Assembly: GCA_007118145.1 (NCBI GenBank)
Contig: SKSD01000011.1
Coordinates: 1-39,069 of the forward strand
Origin: Halobacteriales archaeon
GTDB taxonomy: Archaea; Halobacteriota; Halobacteria; Halobacteriales; SKSH01
DNA: 39,069 bases
Direction: 5' to 3'
Shown here: piece by piece, positions 16,747 to 26,500 of the stretch
Numbering within the stretch: position 1 is the first letter of the stretch
Layout: every line of letters begins with the position of its first letter
The notes under the pieces: generated by a model
Database searches by the model: none
Seen by the model: the letters and a program-made list of their open reading frames with translations, nothing else
Told to the model about the DNA's origin: nothing
Translations under genes and position numbers: made by a program

Positions 16747-19101
16747 TCACTCAGGGGTGTACGGTTCCTTCGTCACCCTGAGGATGCGATCGGCGGTGAC
16801 CTCGCCGACACCGTCGACCGTGAGGAGTTCCTCCTTCGAAGCGGTCAACACCGACTCGACCGAGCCGAGGGTCTCGAGCAACGAGCGAGCTGTCACCGGG
16901 CCGACCTCGGCGATCGATGAGACGACGTACTCCTGTTGCTCATCCAGGGTTCGGCTACGTTTATCACCGTGAGCACTCGCCCGACGCCCACCGTCGCGCT
17001 GTTCACGCTTGGCGATTGACACGAGCAGTTCTCTCGTCTCGTTCACATCTCGTGTCTGGAAGACGCTGACACCGAAGTCAGTGACGAGGCTGGCGAGCGC
17101 GCCGCGGATCGCCTCGGGTCTGACGTTCCGACGCTCATATAGCCGGTCACCCTCGATGATGACGATCGGTCGGTCATATGCCTGAGCTAGCCGGCTGACC
17201 TGGTCGAACAGGTCCCGATCGCTGCCGAGAAGGCTGTCGAGGAAGTCGTCGACGGTCTTTCGCTCGACGGCCACACGGTTGCTCAAGACGTAATCGGCAA
17301 CCGAGAGTGTCTCGAGGTGGATATCGATATCCGGGCGTTTCGACAGCTCTCGTCCGATGGTCGCGTCGAGCTCTCGCTGGTCGACGATGATCGTCGTCGA
17401 CCCCTCCGTCTCATCGACGGTCACCACCGCAGCTTTGTCATCGGGTCCGGAATCGAACGCGTCGAGTGCTGGTTGGTCAGGATCGCGCATCGCAGCCGCG
17501 TCGGCTGCAGCCTCTACATCGTCACCAGCCCGGAGTGCACCCTCGATCTCGTGGGCGATCGATTGCAACGTTCGGAGCTCGTCCTGCATGGTCTGCTCGC
17601 GACGTCTAGATATCCAGAAAAATGCCTCATCGCGTGTGTCCTTGGCGATAAGGACCACCACGCGACCCGGTGCCTGCCTGCCGGTGCGGCCTTTTCGCTG
17701 GATCGATCGGATTGCCGTCGACACCGGCTCGAAAAACAACACCAGGTCGACCTCGGGGACGTCGAGGCCCTCCTCGGCGACCGATGTCGAGACGAGCACC
17801 TCGAACTCGCCATCGCGAAACGCCTGGATGGTCTCACGCTGTTCGCGCTGACTCATGCCATCGCTATGTTCACGGTCACCCTGACCGACGAAGCGCTCGG
17901 TTGAGAAGTGATCGCCGAGGAAGGCCGTCAGCTGCTCTGCGGTATCGCGTGACTCGGTGAACACCAGCACGCGAGACCCTCCCTTGATGCCGAGGGTCTC
18001 TGCGATGAGTATACGCGCACGTCTGAACTTCGGGTGAAGTTCGTCATACTCCCTGGCCATACGCATCGCATCTCGCACCCTCGGATCTGACAGGAAGCGC
18101 TGGTCGGCCTTTGACGCACCAGACGATCGGGCCGCCTCGTGTCGGCGTTCGAAGTACTGGCGCAACGCGCGTACGCTCTGCGTCTCGACAAGTTCGAGTG
18201 CACGCCGAAGCTTCATCACCTCGGCGTGGAGGCTGAGACCTTTGTACGCACTCCGGTCACCTGCCTCGAGCATCTGTTGCAACTTGGCGCGGATCGCGTT
18301 GAGATCGCGCTGTGAACAATCCGGTGCGGTCGTCTCGGCGACACCCATCTCGGCGAGCGTCTCAAGCCGGCTCTTGGTCACCTCACGGAGTTTATCACGT
18401 ATCTCGAGTATATCCTCGGGAAGTTCGACCTTGATCCACTCCACCTCAGTCTCGTGTGTGTAGGGATCGACATCAGCGTCGTCCCCCGAGCGAACCTCGA
18501 TCGCCGTGATGCCCAGGCGTTGGCAGACCTCGAGAATCTCGTCTCTGTCCTCACCTGGCGAGGCGCTCATCCCGGTGACGAGTGGGTTCGTGGCGGTGTC
18601 GTGATATCGATCAGCGATGTAACCATATGCGTAGTCACCACCCGTCCGATGGCACTCGTCGAACGTCAGGTGGACGACATCGGAGAGGTCAATCCGACTG
18701 CCGATAAGATCGTTCTCGATGACCTGTGGTGTGGCGACGATGACGGTAGCGTCATCCCATGCCTCACCGCGTTGTTCCGGAGGTGTCGCCCCTGTCAGCG
18801 TGATGATCCGCTCGTCATCGATGGCGAGTGCACTCCGGTAGAACTCGGTATGTTGTGTGACCAGCGGTTTCGTCGGTGCCAGCATGAGTGATTTGCCATC
18901 GAGGTGTGCAAGTCGCTCGGCTGTGACGAGCAGACTGACAGTGGTCTTGCCGAGGCCGGTTGGGAGACAGACGAGGGTGTGCTCGTTGACGGCACGCTCG
19001 GCGATATCGAGCTGATAGCGTCGGCGTTCGATCACACCATCGACGATCAGCTCATGGTCGAACGCCTCCGTCGAAGCCGCACCCCCGTCCATGTTACCCA
19101 T
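16747..19101 (-). CDS. hef: Hef helicase-nuclease (FANCM/XPF-like)
   Basis: This 784-residue fork-processing enzyme has two engines. The N-terminal SF2 helicase shows Walker A PTGLGKT (47-53), DECH in TFDECHRTGGD, and motif VI QRKGRTGR. After a Glu/Asp-rich linker (about 540-575) comes an XPF-type nuclease: IIVDQRELD, then VADYVLSNRVAVERKTVDDF with the ERKxxxD core, and a C-terminal double helix-hairpin-helix (VGPVTARSLLETLGSVESVL, LTVDGVGEVTADRILR). It unwinds and cuts stalled replication forks and splayed arms, and in haloarchaea substitutes for the Hjc resolvase. ATG 19101 starts just before the helicase domain; the frame runs to 19206 without conserved residues. The GD of the canonical nuclease motif GDX(n)ERKX3D is AD here, with the Asp kept. 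Confidence 0.93.
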   Translation of the reverse strand: MGNMDGGAASTEAFDHELIVDGVIERRRYQLDIAERAVNEHTLVCLPTGLGKTTVSLLVTAERLAHLDGKSLMLAPTKPLVTQHTEFYRSALAIDDERIITLTGATPPEQRGEAWDDATVIVATPQVIENDLIGSRIDLSDVVHLTFDECHRTGGDYAYGYIADRYHDTATNPLVTGMSASPGEDRDEILEVCQRLGITAIEVRSGDDADVDPYTHETEVEWIKVELPEDILEIRDKLREVTKSRLETLAEMGVAETTAPDCSQRDLNAIRAKLQQMLEAGDRSAYKGLSLHAEVMKLRRALELVETQSVRALRQYFERRHEAARSSGASKADQRFLSDPRVRDAMRMAREYDELHPKFRRARILIAETLGIKGGSRVLVFTESRDTAEQLTAFLGDHFSTERFVGQGDREHSDGMSQREQRETIQAFRDGEFEVLVSTSVAEEGLDVPEVDLVLFFEPVSTAIRSIQRKGRTGRQAPGRVVVLIAKDTRDEAFFWISRRREQTMQDELRTLQSIAHEIEGALRAGDDVEAAADAAAMRDPDQPALDAFDSGPDDKAAVVTVDETEGSTTIIVDQRELDATIGRELSKRPDIDIHLETLSVADYVLSNRVAVERKTVDDFLDSLLGSDRDLFDQVSRLAQAYDRPIVIIEGDRLYERRNVRPEAIRGALASLVTDFGVSVFQTRDVNETRELLVSIAKREQRDGGRRASAHGDKRSRTLDEQQEYVVSSIAEVGPVTARSLLETLGSVESVLTASKEELLTVDGVGEVTADRILRVTKEPYTPE

Positions 19102-19241
19102 CGTTAGTGCTCCCTCGGGGTTAACAGTTCGTGTCTCACGGTTGGCACCACCCTTGCGAGCCGCTCGCAGACCAACGCACGAGCGCCTTAGAATGAGTTC
19201 TCTCACAGGTGGCGTTCATGAGGTAGCACGAGCGACCAGAC

Positions 19242-19817
19242 TTAGACGACCGGTGGTACGAACTCGATGACTAGGTACGCCACAACGGCAGCCCCGATCG
19301 GGATGGTGAGGTTGTCGTCGATGACGTACCCCTTGATGACTGGCTTAACACCATCCGCGAGTGTGGCGACGAACGCCGCAGCCACCGCCGCCTCAGGCGG
19401 GACGAACCACCATGCCAGGGCCAGGCAGATGATGAACATGACCAGGAGCACATGGGGTCGTTTGACCTTCCTGAGCTTCTCATCGCTTAGCAGACCACTG
19501 ATGGGGTCCCCGATCGTCAACATCAAGATAGCCGGGATGGCGATCGCTGGTTCGAAGACGATACCGGTGATACCACCACCGATGATGTACAGTGCGTATC
19601 CCGCCAGATACCGCTCCTCATAGCTTCGGATCATCCGTCTGATGAAGGGGAGTTCGACCTTGCCGATGAGACGGATCGACTCGATGAGCAGTGCAAGTAG
19701 AATGCCAGCCAGGAGGAGGTAACGGACCTGTTGCCACGTGAGGATCTCGAGCAGGTAGGATGCCGGGACGATCGTCCCGGTCATGTGTACGATACGTCGC
19801 GTCACCACCTGGTGCAT
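19242..19817 (-). CDS. Dolichol kinase-like CTP-dependent membrane protein
   Basis: This 191-residue protein has about six hydrophobic helices. It starts with a TRRIVHMTG segment like the RKxxH motif of the dolichol kinase/SEC59 and phytol kinase group, and has the cytidylyl-site motif GDPISGLL followed by the basic stretch KLRKVKRPH. Family members phosphorylate a polyprenol lipid (dolichol) with CTP; in archaea this would feed dolichyl phosphate, the lipid carrier for N-glycosylation of the S-layer. The basic residues after GDP fit phosphate binding. The ATG (19817) abuts the glyS stop directly, so it is co-transcribed with glyS. The alternative, a CDP-archaeol synthase-like role, is less likely because its diagnostic motifs are absent. 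Confidence 0.75.
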   Translation of the reverse strand: MHQVVTRRIVHMTGTIVPASYLLEILTWQQVRYLLLAGILLALLIESIRLIGKVELPFIRRMIRSYEERYLAGYALYIIGGGITGIVFEPAIAIPAILMLTIGDPISGLLSDEKLRKVKRPHVLLVMFIICLALAWWFVPPEAAVAAAFVATLADGVKPVIKGYVIDDNLTIPIGAAVVAYLVIEFVPPVV

Positions 19818-21611
19818 CTACCCATCCACTCCCCGCATGACCGAGTCAGCGTCACCTCGTACATCCTCGAATGTCGACCGTCCGTCGCGCAGGTCTCTGA
19901 GGATGGCAGCGAGTGAATCCGTATCGAGTCGGATCTGTTCGGTTGAGTCTCGCTCCCGGAGGGTGACGGTGTCGTCCTCGAGGGTCTGGTGGTCGACGGT
20001 GATACAAAATGGCGTCCCGATCTCGTCCTGTCGGCGGTACCGACGACCGATATTACCTGTCTCGTCATAGGCCACTGACAGACCAGCATCAGCGAGGTGT
20101 CGCTCGATCATACGTGCTCGTTCAGACAGGTCATCACTACGCAGGAGGGGAAAGACACCGGCTAGTGTGGGTGCGATCGATGGGGGGAGGGCGAGGTATC
20201 GACGCTCCTCGCCATCGATCTCATCCTCGTGATAGCTATGCTCAAGGACCGTGTAGACGAGTCGATCCACACCGAATGACGGTTCGACCACCTCGGGTCT
20301 GACCCCCTCACCAGCCTCGGTGACGGTCTCGATGCTGAAACCGGTCGCTTCGACGGGCACCTCGAGGGTGTCACCGCCCACCTCGACTACCACGGCGGTA
20401 TCTGTATCGAATGCATCGGGGTCGGTTGCCGCCAGTCGTTCAAGCTCGTCAGCGATGGCTGTCGCTCGTTCACCGAACTCGGGGCCGAGGGTGGCCATAT
20501 CGGGATCGACCATGGCTCGCTCGACCGTCTTCGGTTCGTCGTACGCCCGAAACACGGTGTACTCCTCGCCGGTCGCCTCGGCGTGTTTCGTCAGATCATA
20601 CACCCCTCGATCTGCCAACCCTGCGAGTTCCGTCCAGTCCGATCCGAGGTAGACCTCAGCGTCCCAGCAATCACGCGCGTAGTGTGCTCGCTCGCCAGGT
20701 AGGTGCTGTCGAAAGCGCAGCCGCTCGGGGTCGACGCCGAGGTCGGTCAGCCATGTATGCGTGATACCGATGAAGTAACCGACCCATGCGTTCGTGATGA
20801 TGCCCTCATCAACCGCGGTCACGACATCGAGGTGACGGTGCTCGCGGTCACCCTCCTGTGCGGCAACCGGGTACAAGACGACCTGCCCATCATCTACCTG
20901 GCTGAAGTCCGGTTCGTCACGCTCAGGATCGATGAAGAACTCGAGTTCTGCCATGGTGAGCTCTCGGACGCGGATGATGGCACGTCTGGGGCTGATCTCA
21001 TTGCGATATCCACGGCCGATCTGCGTCACACCGAAGGGGAGCTGGTTCCTGGCGTACTCGGCGAGGCGGTTGAAGTCGACGAAGATCCCCTGTGCTGTCT
21101 CCGGGCGCAGATAACCCGTTTCGCCCGACCCCGGACCGATCGCCGTCTTGAACATGAGGTTGAACTCCTCGACAGCGACGTCGGCCAGGCTGTTACCACA
21201 GTCCGGACAGTGCACGTCGAGGTCATCCATGAGTGCCTCGATAGCCGTGATCGACAACCCCTCGGCATCGGCCACCTCACCGGTCGCCTCGACGAGGTGA
21301 TCGGCGCGATGTGCGCGGCCACATGCTGGACACTCAGCGATCATATCGGTGAAGTCACGCAGGTGTCCAGATGCCTCGAACACCGGCTCGGGAAAGATTG
21401 TTGGCGAGTCGATCTCCATATGCCCCTCACCGATGGCGAATCGCTCACGCCAGCGTGACTCGATATTGTGCTTGAGTGTCGCACCCCGAGGGCCGTACGT
21501 CCAAAAGCCAGCCACACCGCCGTACGGCTCATTCGCAGGGAAGAAGAACCCGCGTCGCTTGGCTAGTTCGACCACCTGCTGATGATGCGAAGGTGTCGAC
21601 TCCTCAGGCAT
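19818..21611 (-). CDS. glyS: Glycyl-tRNA synthetase (class II, homodimer type)
   Basis: This 597-residue class II synthetase charges tRNA-Gly with glycine. Visible motifs are: motif 1 region GFWTYGPRGATLKHNI (residues 31-46), motif 2 GRGYRNEISPR (about 210-220) followed by RVRELTMAELEFF, and motif 3 SFGVDRLVYTVLEHSY (about 467). Zinc-binding pairs CPACG and CPDCG lie in the N-terminal insertion (about 94-97 and 135-138). A C-terminal anticodon-binding domain (about 500-580) follows. The ATG at 21611 overlaps the upstream CBS-protein stop by eight bases, and its own stop (TAG, 19818-19820) touches the next ATG, so the three genes form one operon. Confidence 0.95.
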   Translation of the reverse strand: MPEESTPSHHQQVVELAKRRGFFFPANEPYGGVAGFWTYGPRGATLKHNIESRWRERFAIGEGHMEIDSPTIFPEPVFEASGHLRDFTDMIAECPACGRAHRADHLVEATGEVADAEGLSITAIEALMDDLDVHCPDCGNSLADVAVEEFNLMFKTAIGPGSGETGYLRPETAQGIFVDFNRLAEYARNQLPFGVTQIGRGYRNEISPRRAIIRVRELTMAELEFFIDPERDEPDFSQVDDGQVVLYPVAAQEGDREHRHLDVVTAVDEGIITNAWVGYFIGITHTWLTDLGVDPERLRFRQHLPGERAHYARDCWDAEVYLGSDWTELAGLADRGVYDLTKHAEATGEEYTVFRAYDEPKTVERAMVDPDMATLGPEFGERATAIADELERLAATDPDAFDTDTAVVVEVGGDTLEVPVEATGFSIETVTEAGEGVRPEVVEPSFGVDRLVYTVLEHSYHEDEIDGEERRYLALPPSIAPTLAGVFPLLRSDDLSERARMIERHLADAGLSVAYDETGNIGRRYRRQDEIGTPFCITVDHQTLEDDTVTLRERDSTEQIRLDTDSLAAILRDLRDGRSTFEDVRGDADSVMRGVDG

Positions 21612-22467
21612 GGATGGCCCGAAGCAGATCCATATCCCGGACGATGCCGGTCATATCGTCCCCGCTGAGCATCGGGAGCTGTTCGATATCAGCCTGCAAC
21701 ATGGTCTGTGCGACCGACTCTACCTTGGTCCGTTTGGTCGTCGTTTCGACGTCGGCGGTCATGTAGTTGCGCACCGGGTCTTCAGGGATCTCAACGTATC
21801 GGGTTGGGAGGTAACGATTCCCGACCGCCTTGATCCCTTCCCACATCCACTCCGAGTCCTGTGCGGCGATACTGTCGCCGGTCGCCTCCTCGCCGACAAC
21901 GACACGCGCCTCCTCAAGGATGTCCACCTCGGTGACGATACCGACCATCTCCCCAGCACCCTCGATGACGACGAGATAGGGGATATCAGCCAGGTACATC
22001 TGGCGTTGGACGGCTGGCAGAGGAGTCCCCTCGTACGTGGTCATGACCTCACGGGTGGCGACCTCACCGACGTGTACCTCACCACCAGGGACCGTCCCCT
22101 CCGCGAGCGTCCGGATGACGTCGGTCACGGTGACGATCCCCTCAAGCTCACCATCGACGACGGGGATACGCCGATGACCGCTCTCGAGCATGTGCTGGCT
22201 GAGCTCGACGATACTCGCATCGGCGGTGACGGAGGGTACCTCCTCGAGTATGAGTGCGAGTTGGTCCTCCTCGGGCTGTTCGATAAGCCGCTCGCGTGAG
22301 ACGAGACCGCGAAACTCCTCGGTCCCATCGACGTGTTTGATCACAGGCACGGATGAGAATCGCCGCTCCTGGAGATACTCAAGCGCGTCGTCACGCGTCC
22401 CAGGTAGCTCGACGGTGACAACATCCTCCCGCGGTGTCATGACATCGGCGACGTGCATACCCGTCAT
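21604..22467 (-). CDS. Protein with four CBS domains
   Basis: This 287-residue protein consists of four CBS modules: MHVADVMTPREDVVTV, then VTADASIVELSQHML, VATREVMTTYEGTPLP, and VRNYMTADVETTTKRTKVES, each with a strand-turn-strand ending in the family's GIVT(x)xD(x)L pattern (for example GIVTVTDVIRTL and GIVTEVDIL). Two Bateman pairs are thus formed. CBS pairs bind adenosine nucleotides and sense energy or ionic state. The gene lies just upstream of glyS and overlaps it by eight bases. A translational link with glyS suggests a role near translation, but there is no direct evidence. I find no membrane or DNA-binding part. Confidence 0.88.
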   Translation of the reverse strand: MTGMHVADVMTPREDVVTVELPGTRDDALEYLQERRFSSVPVIKHVDGTEEFRGLVSRERLIEQPEEDQLALILEEVPSVTADASIVELSQHMLESGHRRIPVVDGELEGIVTVTDVIRTLAEGTVPGGEVHVGEVATREVMTTYEGTPLPAVQRQMYLADIPYLVVIEGAGEMVGIVTEVDILEEARVVVGEEATGDSIAAQDSEWMWEGIKAVGNRYLPTRYVEIPEDPVRNYMTADVETTTKRTKVESVAQTMLQADIEQLPMLSGDDMTGIVRDMDLLRAIHA

Positions 22468-22509
22468 AACGAGCGTTGGGTCTTGTACGCTACGAACGTT
22501 CGCTGACGC

Positions 22510-22992
22510 TTAGAACACGATGTATTGCTCGATGACATAGGCGATTATCCACATGACGGCGCCGCTGAGGAAGATCTTCACTCCGATTGTGATGCGCTCG
22601 TCTGGTTCGATATTGAACCACGTCACCGGGGGGTATGCGGCCAATACCTGTTCGAGCGGGCTGCCGAGCTCGCCACTCATCGAGACTCTTGGCACCTTCA
22701 CCGGCATCCACCCGCGGACATCGGGATCTTCCTCACCACGTTCCTTGGCGAGTTCACGCCGTCTACGCTCGACCGCACTCTCCGGGCGCATCTTGATGAC
22801 CCCGATCAGGAAGTAACCCATCCCCGCGAAGAATAGCAACTGGGTGATACCCCGGAAGGCCGTCCCCCGGATGGCACCATATGCGGCGGCGATGAAGAAC
22901 CAGACGACCGCCTGGACGAGCAGGTACATGCCGAGGTCGACCAGCTTGGCATCCCAACCGGCCTCGGTGGCCGTCTCGTATTCGTTCGACAT
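22510..22992 (-). CDS. Small membrane protein of haloarchaeal type, function unknown
   Basis: This 160-residue protein has two predicted helices near residues 20-62 (YLLVQAVVWFFIAAAYGAI and LLFFAGMGYFLIGVI), a charged cytoplasmic-looking stretch (ESAVERRRRELAKERGEEDPDVRG, about 70-93) and a final helix GVKIFLSGAVMWIIAYVIE (137-155). No catalytic motif is visible. I think it belongs to a family confined to halophiles, but cannot name it safely. The gene lies 42 bases upstream of the CBS gene on the same strand, so it may lead the glyS operon. The reading direction and strong hydrophobic pattern support that it is coding. Confidence 0.6.
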   Translation of the reverse strand: MSNEYETATEAGWDAKLVDLGMYLLVQAVVWFFIAAAYGAIRGTAFRGITQLLFFAGMGYFLIGVIKMRPESAVERRRRELAKERGEEDPDVRGWMPVKVPRVSMSGELGSPLEQVLAAYPPVTWFNIEPDERITIGVKIFLSGAVMWIIAYVIEQYIVF

Positions 22993-23096
22993 CGTTCAAG
23001 TGACGCGACACAACGACCCACCGATAGTTAACGGTTATTGAACTCGAGACGAGTCGACCGACCGGTTTTTTCCCTCAGCAGATGGAGAGGGATAGC

Positions 23097-23531
23097 ATGC
23101 ATGTTCGGGAGGTCTCACTCGAGCGTTCGTTCGTCGTCCGCCTTGCATCTGGTGCGGACTGGCGGGGTCAGCTCGAGGAGCTCGCTGCGAGCGAGGGAAT
23201 CGACGCCGGGTGGTTCATTGGCCTCGGTGCCGTCCGGTCGGCTGAATTGTGGTATTACAACCAATCTGTGGGACAGTACGAGCCGTTCGCGGTCGATGAG
23301 CCCATGGAGGTCGCCGCCTGTCTTGGCAATATCTCGATGCTCGATGGTGAACCGTTTGCACATACCCATGCCGTGTTGAGCGATCCCGAGGGAAGCTCCG
23401 TTGCCGGACATCTCAACGAGGCGGAGGTGTTCGCCGGCGAGGTATTCGTCGTGGGGTTCGACCGACCCCTCGAGCGACGCTACGACCCGGTGACCGATCT
23501 CGACCTGTGGGCAATAGACGATGCAGCGTGA
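23097..23531 (+). CDS. PPC/DUF296-domain protein overlapping the PolD large subunit gene
   Basis: This 144-residue protein is a single PPC (plants and prokaryotes conserved, DUF296) domain. The conserved metal-site pattern appears as HTHAVLSDPEGSSVAGHL, with His residues arranged as in the trimeric PPC fold. Plant members with AT-hook domains bind AT-rich DNA; archaeal stand-alone members have unknown function, though they are often called DNA-binding. ATG 23097 follows a purine-rich GGAGAGGG ribosome-binding-like site. The coding region overlaps the start of the PolD gene by 11 bases, so it is co-translated with the replicative polymerase. Confidence 0.82.
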   Translation: MHVREVSLERSFVVRLASGADWRGQLEELAASEGIDAGWFIGLGAVRSAELWYYNQSVGQYEPFAVDEPMEVAACLGNISMLDGEPFAHTHAVLSDPEGSSVAGHLNEAEVFAGEVFVVGFDRPLERRYDPVTDLDLWAIDDAA

Positions 23532-26500
23532 GGCGACCTATCACGCCTGGCTCGAGGCCGAGGTAGACGATGCACTCCAGGTAGCCACGGCCGCACGCGC
23601 CAGTGGTGGCGACCCCGTCCCGAGGGTGGAGATCCCCATCGCGACCGATATGGCTGACCGGGTCGAGAACCTCCTCGGATTCGACGGTATCGCCGACCGT
23701 ATCCGCGAACTCGAGGGTGAAATGAGCCGTGAACGGGCGGCGCTCGACCTCGCCCGGGCATTCGCCGAAGGTGAGCTCGGGTCGTTCGATGATGCTGATG
23801 CTCGCATCGAGGCGGCGGTACGTACCGCTGTTGCACTCCTCACCGAGGGTGTCGTCGCGGCACCGATCGAGGGGATCGATCGCGTCGCACTCGAACAGGC
23901 ACATGACGGGTCGACCTTCGTGCGTATCTGGTACGCAGGGCCGATCAGGTCAGCCGGTGGGACGGCACAGGCACTGTCGGTGTTGGTCGCAGATTACACC
24001 CGCCACCTGCTTGGCTTCGATGCGTACCGACCTACGGACGACGAGGTCGGCCGTCTCGTCGAGGAGATCCAACTCTACGAGCGCGAGACCGGTCTCCAGT
24101 ACATGCCGACCGAGGACGAGATTATCCATATCGCCGAGCACTGTCCGGTCATGCTCGATGGCGAACCCACCACCGAGGACGAGGTAGACTCCTATCGCGA
24201 CCTTGATCGTATCGACACGAACCGAGGCCGAGGGGGGATGTGCCTCGTCCTCGCAGAGGGTATCGCCCAGAAGGCGAACAAGCTCGCCAGGTACGTCGAC
24301 GAGCTCGACGAGGTCGAATGGCCATGGCTCGATGAGCTCCGTGGCGAGGGGAACGGTGAGGAGGATGGTGATACCTCAGTGTCGCGTGTCGATCCCGACA
24401 AGGGCTATCTCAAAGACCTCATTGCTGGCCGGCCGGTGCTGAGTCATCCGAGCGAACCTGGGGGCTTCAGACTGCGCTATGGTCGCGCCCGTAATCATGG
24501 CCTCGCGACCGCAGGCGTCCACCCGGCGACGATGCACCTCGTCGATGACTTCCTCGCCCCTGGGACGCAGCTCAAGACCGAACGACCAGGCAAGGCGGCA
24601 GGCGTCATCCCGACCGACACCGTCGACGGTCCGGTCGTCCGCATGGGCGATGGTTCAGTTCGACGCCTGACAGACCCCGAGGAGGTTCAAGATATACGCT
24701 CTGGTGTCGTCGAGATCATCGATCTCGGTGAGTATCTCGTCAACGTCGGTGAGTTCGTCGAGAATAATCACCCGCTCGTCCCCGGTGCGTACGACCGCTC
24801 TCGGTGGGCACTCGAGATGGAGGCCGCCGGTGCTGACCTGCAGGCCGCACGAGACGCACCAGATGTATCACTCGATGACCCGTCACCAGCCCGCGCTCTC
24901 CGGTGGGCTGCCGAGTTTGATGCCCCACTCCATCCACGTTACACCTACGCGTATCACGACCTCACGGTGGACGAACTTGAGATGCTCGGCCACCTAATCG
25001 AGGAGGGTACAGTCACCGAGGATGGGTTGACTATCGAAGGTTCGGCCACCGACACACTCGCGAGACTCCTCGTCGAACATCAACACAGCGATGAGTGCTG
25101 TTACATCTCGGTATGGCAGCCTCTCGTGCGCACCCTCGGGTTCGATGACGACCTCGCTCGGTCATGGGCTTCACTCTCCGGTGACGACCCCCTCGAGGCG
25201 ATCAACGAGATCGCGCCGTTCACCGTCAGGCCACTCGCACCGACGCGCATCGGGGCTCGAGTCGGCAGGCCGGAGAAATCAGAGTCACGTTCGCTCAATC
25301 CAGCCGTGCACGGGCTGTTTCCCGTCGGTGCTGCTGGAGGTGACAGACGCTCTGTCGAGGCGGCCGCGAGCTTTGCACCTGATCGCCAGAGTGGTCGAGG
25401 CACCATCGAGATCGAGGTGAACCATCGGCGCTGTCCCTCGTGTGAGACGGAGACGTTCCGTGCCAGGTGTCCAACCTGTGATTCGAGTACGGAGCTCCAG
25501 TACACCTGCCCCTCGTGTGAGATTCCCGTCGAGGAGGACGAATCGGGACGGTACGTCTGTGAGCGGTGTGACCGCGAAGCGAGGGCCACGCGGTTTCAGC
25601 AACTCGATATCGACGGTGAGTACGACCGTGCACTCGAGGTGGTAGGCCGCCACCGACGTCACCTCGAGTTGCTCAAGGGCGTCCGAGGTCTCACCTCAGC
25701 GACGAAGACACCCGAACCCCTTGAGAAGGGCATCCTTCGAGCAGCTCATGACTTGACGGTCTTCAAAGATGGGACGATCCGCTACGATATGACGGACCTA
25801 CCGGTGACCGCGATACGACCTGAGGAGGTGGGTGTCGACGTCGACACTTTCCGCGAACTCGGGTATGAGACGGATATCGATGGTGAGCCGCTCCAATATG
25901 ATGACCAGGTAATCGAACTATTTCCTCAAGATATCTTGCTCTCACATGATGCTGCAGACCACCTATTTCGGACGGCAAATTTCGTCGATGATTTGCTCGA
26001 ATCATACTATGACCTCGAGCCATTTTACCAACTAGAGCAGGCCGAAGACTTGGTGGGTGAACTCATCTTGGGGCTCGCACCCCATACCAGTGCTGCAGTG
26101 ACCGGACGTATCGTCGGGTTCACATCCGCATCCGTCGGGTACGCTCACCCCTTCTTCCATGCCGCTAAACGCAGGAACTGCTTCCATCCGGAGACGAAGA
26201 TATGGTACAGAAACGAGCAGGGCGAATGGCGTCATGAGTCGATCGAATGCGTTGTCGAAGACCGCATCGAGGACCCTCAAACGGATGATTTCGGCACGAT
26301 GGTACAGGATATTGAAGGTGCCATTTCTGTGCCATCGATGAACGATGAAGGAGAGTTCGTAGCAAAACCGGTTTCAGCCGTCTCAAAACACCGTTCACCG
26401 GACCACCTCGTGCGAATCAAGACCCGCACCGGTCGCAGCATCGTTGTCACCCCGGATCACGAAATTCACGTCTCAGAAGGGGACGAGGTAATCGAAAAGA

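Noticed and set aside
20703-21458. 251-codon open frame antisense to glyS
   Set aside because: It is the complement of a firmly identified synthetase; high GC at codon ends leaves few stops on the other strand. The product has no recognisable motif.
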